This document shows positions 63,488 to 64,000 of a stretch of 64,000 nucleotides of DNA, piece by piece. The stretch spans positions 86,458 to 150,457 of the forward strand of contig JAUQWS010000023.1 of the NCBI GenBank assembly GCA_030835025.1, read 5' to 3'. Positions within the stretch are counted from its first letter, which is position 1; every line of letters starts with the position of its first letter. Made by a program: the position numbers and the translations under genes. Origin of the DNA: Ignavibacteria bacterium (GTDB lineage: Bacteria > Bacteroidota > Ignavibacteria > Tepidaquicellales > OLB5). Under the pieces are notes generated by a model. The model was not told the DNA's origin. It searched no databases and worked only from the letters and a program-made list of their open reading frames with translations.

Positions 63488-64000
63488 CTAATAGTATATG
63501 ATCTTATAATCAAAACCGGTTTTGTCTGCAACTTTTTTGCCTATATCGCATTCATTGCATCTTTGGCGAGTACAATAGAAATTGTACAATTGAATTGATG
63601 CCTGCTCCAGTGAAGGTGTATTTATGTTAATTTCGAATCTCTCAAACAACTGAGTTCTCATAACCTTCAGGACTGAATTTTCGGGATCTGTCCTCAAAAC
63701 CCTGTAAATATTATTTACGTTTACACGTACATTAGGAAGAGAGAATATTCTTGAATACAAAAATGTAAACGGAAGAATTACATTTATAATAATATCACCG
63801 ATTCTCTGCATTCCCAAAAGTACATTTTTCATTTTTGACTCTTTTCCAAAATCATAATGTGAATTCCAATAGTCATCAGGTTCCGGAAGCAACAGATCTG
63901 TGTAATATTTATATAACTTACTCGGTTTCACCGAGACCTGGTCAGAGTATGTAACCATGGATTTCAAAAGTCCTTTTTGGAGAATGTTCAATATTAGCTG
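63488..64000 (-). CDS. DUF2851-family protein, C-terminal part (5' end outside window)
   Basis: The frame stays open to the right edge, so the ~171 residues seen are the C-terminal part of a longer protein (DUF2851 proteins are about 420 residues). The end FYCTRQRCNECDIGKKV, a closely spaced cysteine cluster after a helical domain, is the recognisable DUF2851 signature. The family is common in Bacteroidota and its function is not established. It converges on the BamA-like gene with 6 bp between the stops. Confidence 0.8.
   Translation of the reverse strand, partial: QLILNILQKGLLKSMVTYSDQVSVKPSKLYKYYTDLLLPEPDDYWNSHYDFGKESKMKNVLLGMQRIGDIIINVILPFTFLYSRIFSLPNVRVNVNNIYRVLRTDPENSVLKVMRTQLFERFEININTPSLEQASIQLYNFYCTRQRCNECDIGKKVADKTGFDYKIIYY

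Noticed and set aside
1..64000. tRNA, rRNA, transposase, integrase or phage genes
   Set aside because: I looked for them and found no supporting sequence; no mobile element can be claimed apart from short repeats.

Overview
The window looks like chromosomal DNA from a member of the Ignavibacteria, or a close relative in the Bacteroidota/Chlorobiota group. The evidence is composition near 40 % GC and many secreted proteins ending in the type IX secretion (T9SS) sorting signature 'YPNPFNP...'. There are also PorV-like and TonB-receptor proteins, promoter-like TTG-N20-TAATTTTG sequences, and many TTG starts that overlap the previous stop codon. I see no rRNA, tRNA, CRISPR array, integrase or transposase. 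Genus and species cannot be told from the sequence alone.

Layout. 1-1537: the end of an outer-membrane barrel gene and an Omp28-like lipoprotein. 1554-6271 (minus): arsenate reductase, then a leftward run of yggS, divIVA, two different purine nucleoside phosphorylase genes and a homocysteine methyltransferase. 6272-8222: a gene-poor, repeat-rich stretch around one VOC gene. 8223-12443: two secreted T9SS cargo proteins, one a peptidylarginine deiminase. 12573-15251: small genes and an AraC regulator. 15350-18029 (minus): a CpxP/CpxR/CpxA-like envelope-stress module. 18247-21636: secreted DUF1028 protein, Nudix hydrolase, ribD and ribE. 21868-35182: a rightward cluster of surface proteins (T9SS cargo, OB-fold proteins, TonB receptor, PorV-like protein, NHL lipoprotein, phospholipase-D-type protein). 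35425-41806: a UshA-like 5'-nucleotidase divergent from a complete nucleoside ABC importer. 41875-58703: a glycan cluster (flippase, four glycosyltransferases, GT-C membrane protein, WecG-type enzyme, methyltransferases) that runs into a PorU-like C25 peptidase and another T9SS protein. 59023-59265: a stand-alone unit for a 44-residue membrane protein. 59288-64000: a DUF5916 protein, a BamA-like barrel and the end of a DUF2851 gene.

Two themes join the genes. The first is nucleic-acid and purine scavenging: a secreted HKD-motif enzyme with OB-fold, a UshA-like nucleotidase, a nucleoside ABC importer and cytoplasmic purine phosphorylases would form an outside-to-inside route. This is inferred from gene content, not shown. 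The second is surface display: eight likely T9SS cargo or processing proteins lie here, and the PorU-like peptidase overlaps the last gene of the glycan cluster. That arrangement fits the known model in which T9SS cargo is attached to a surface glycan.
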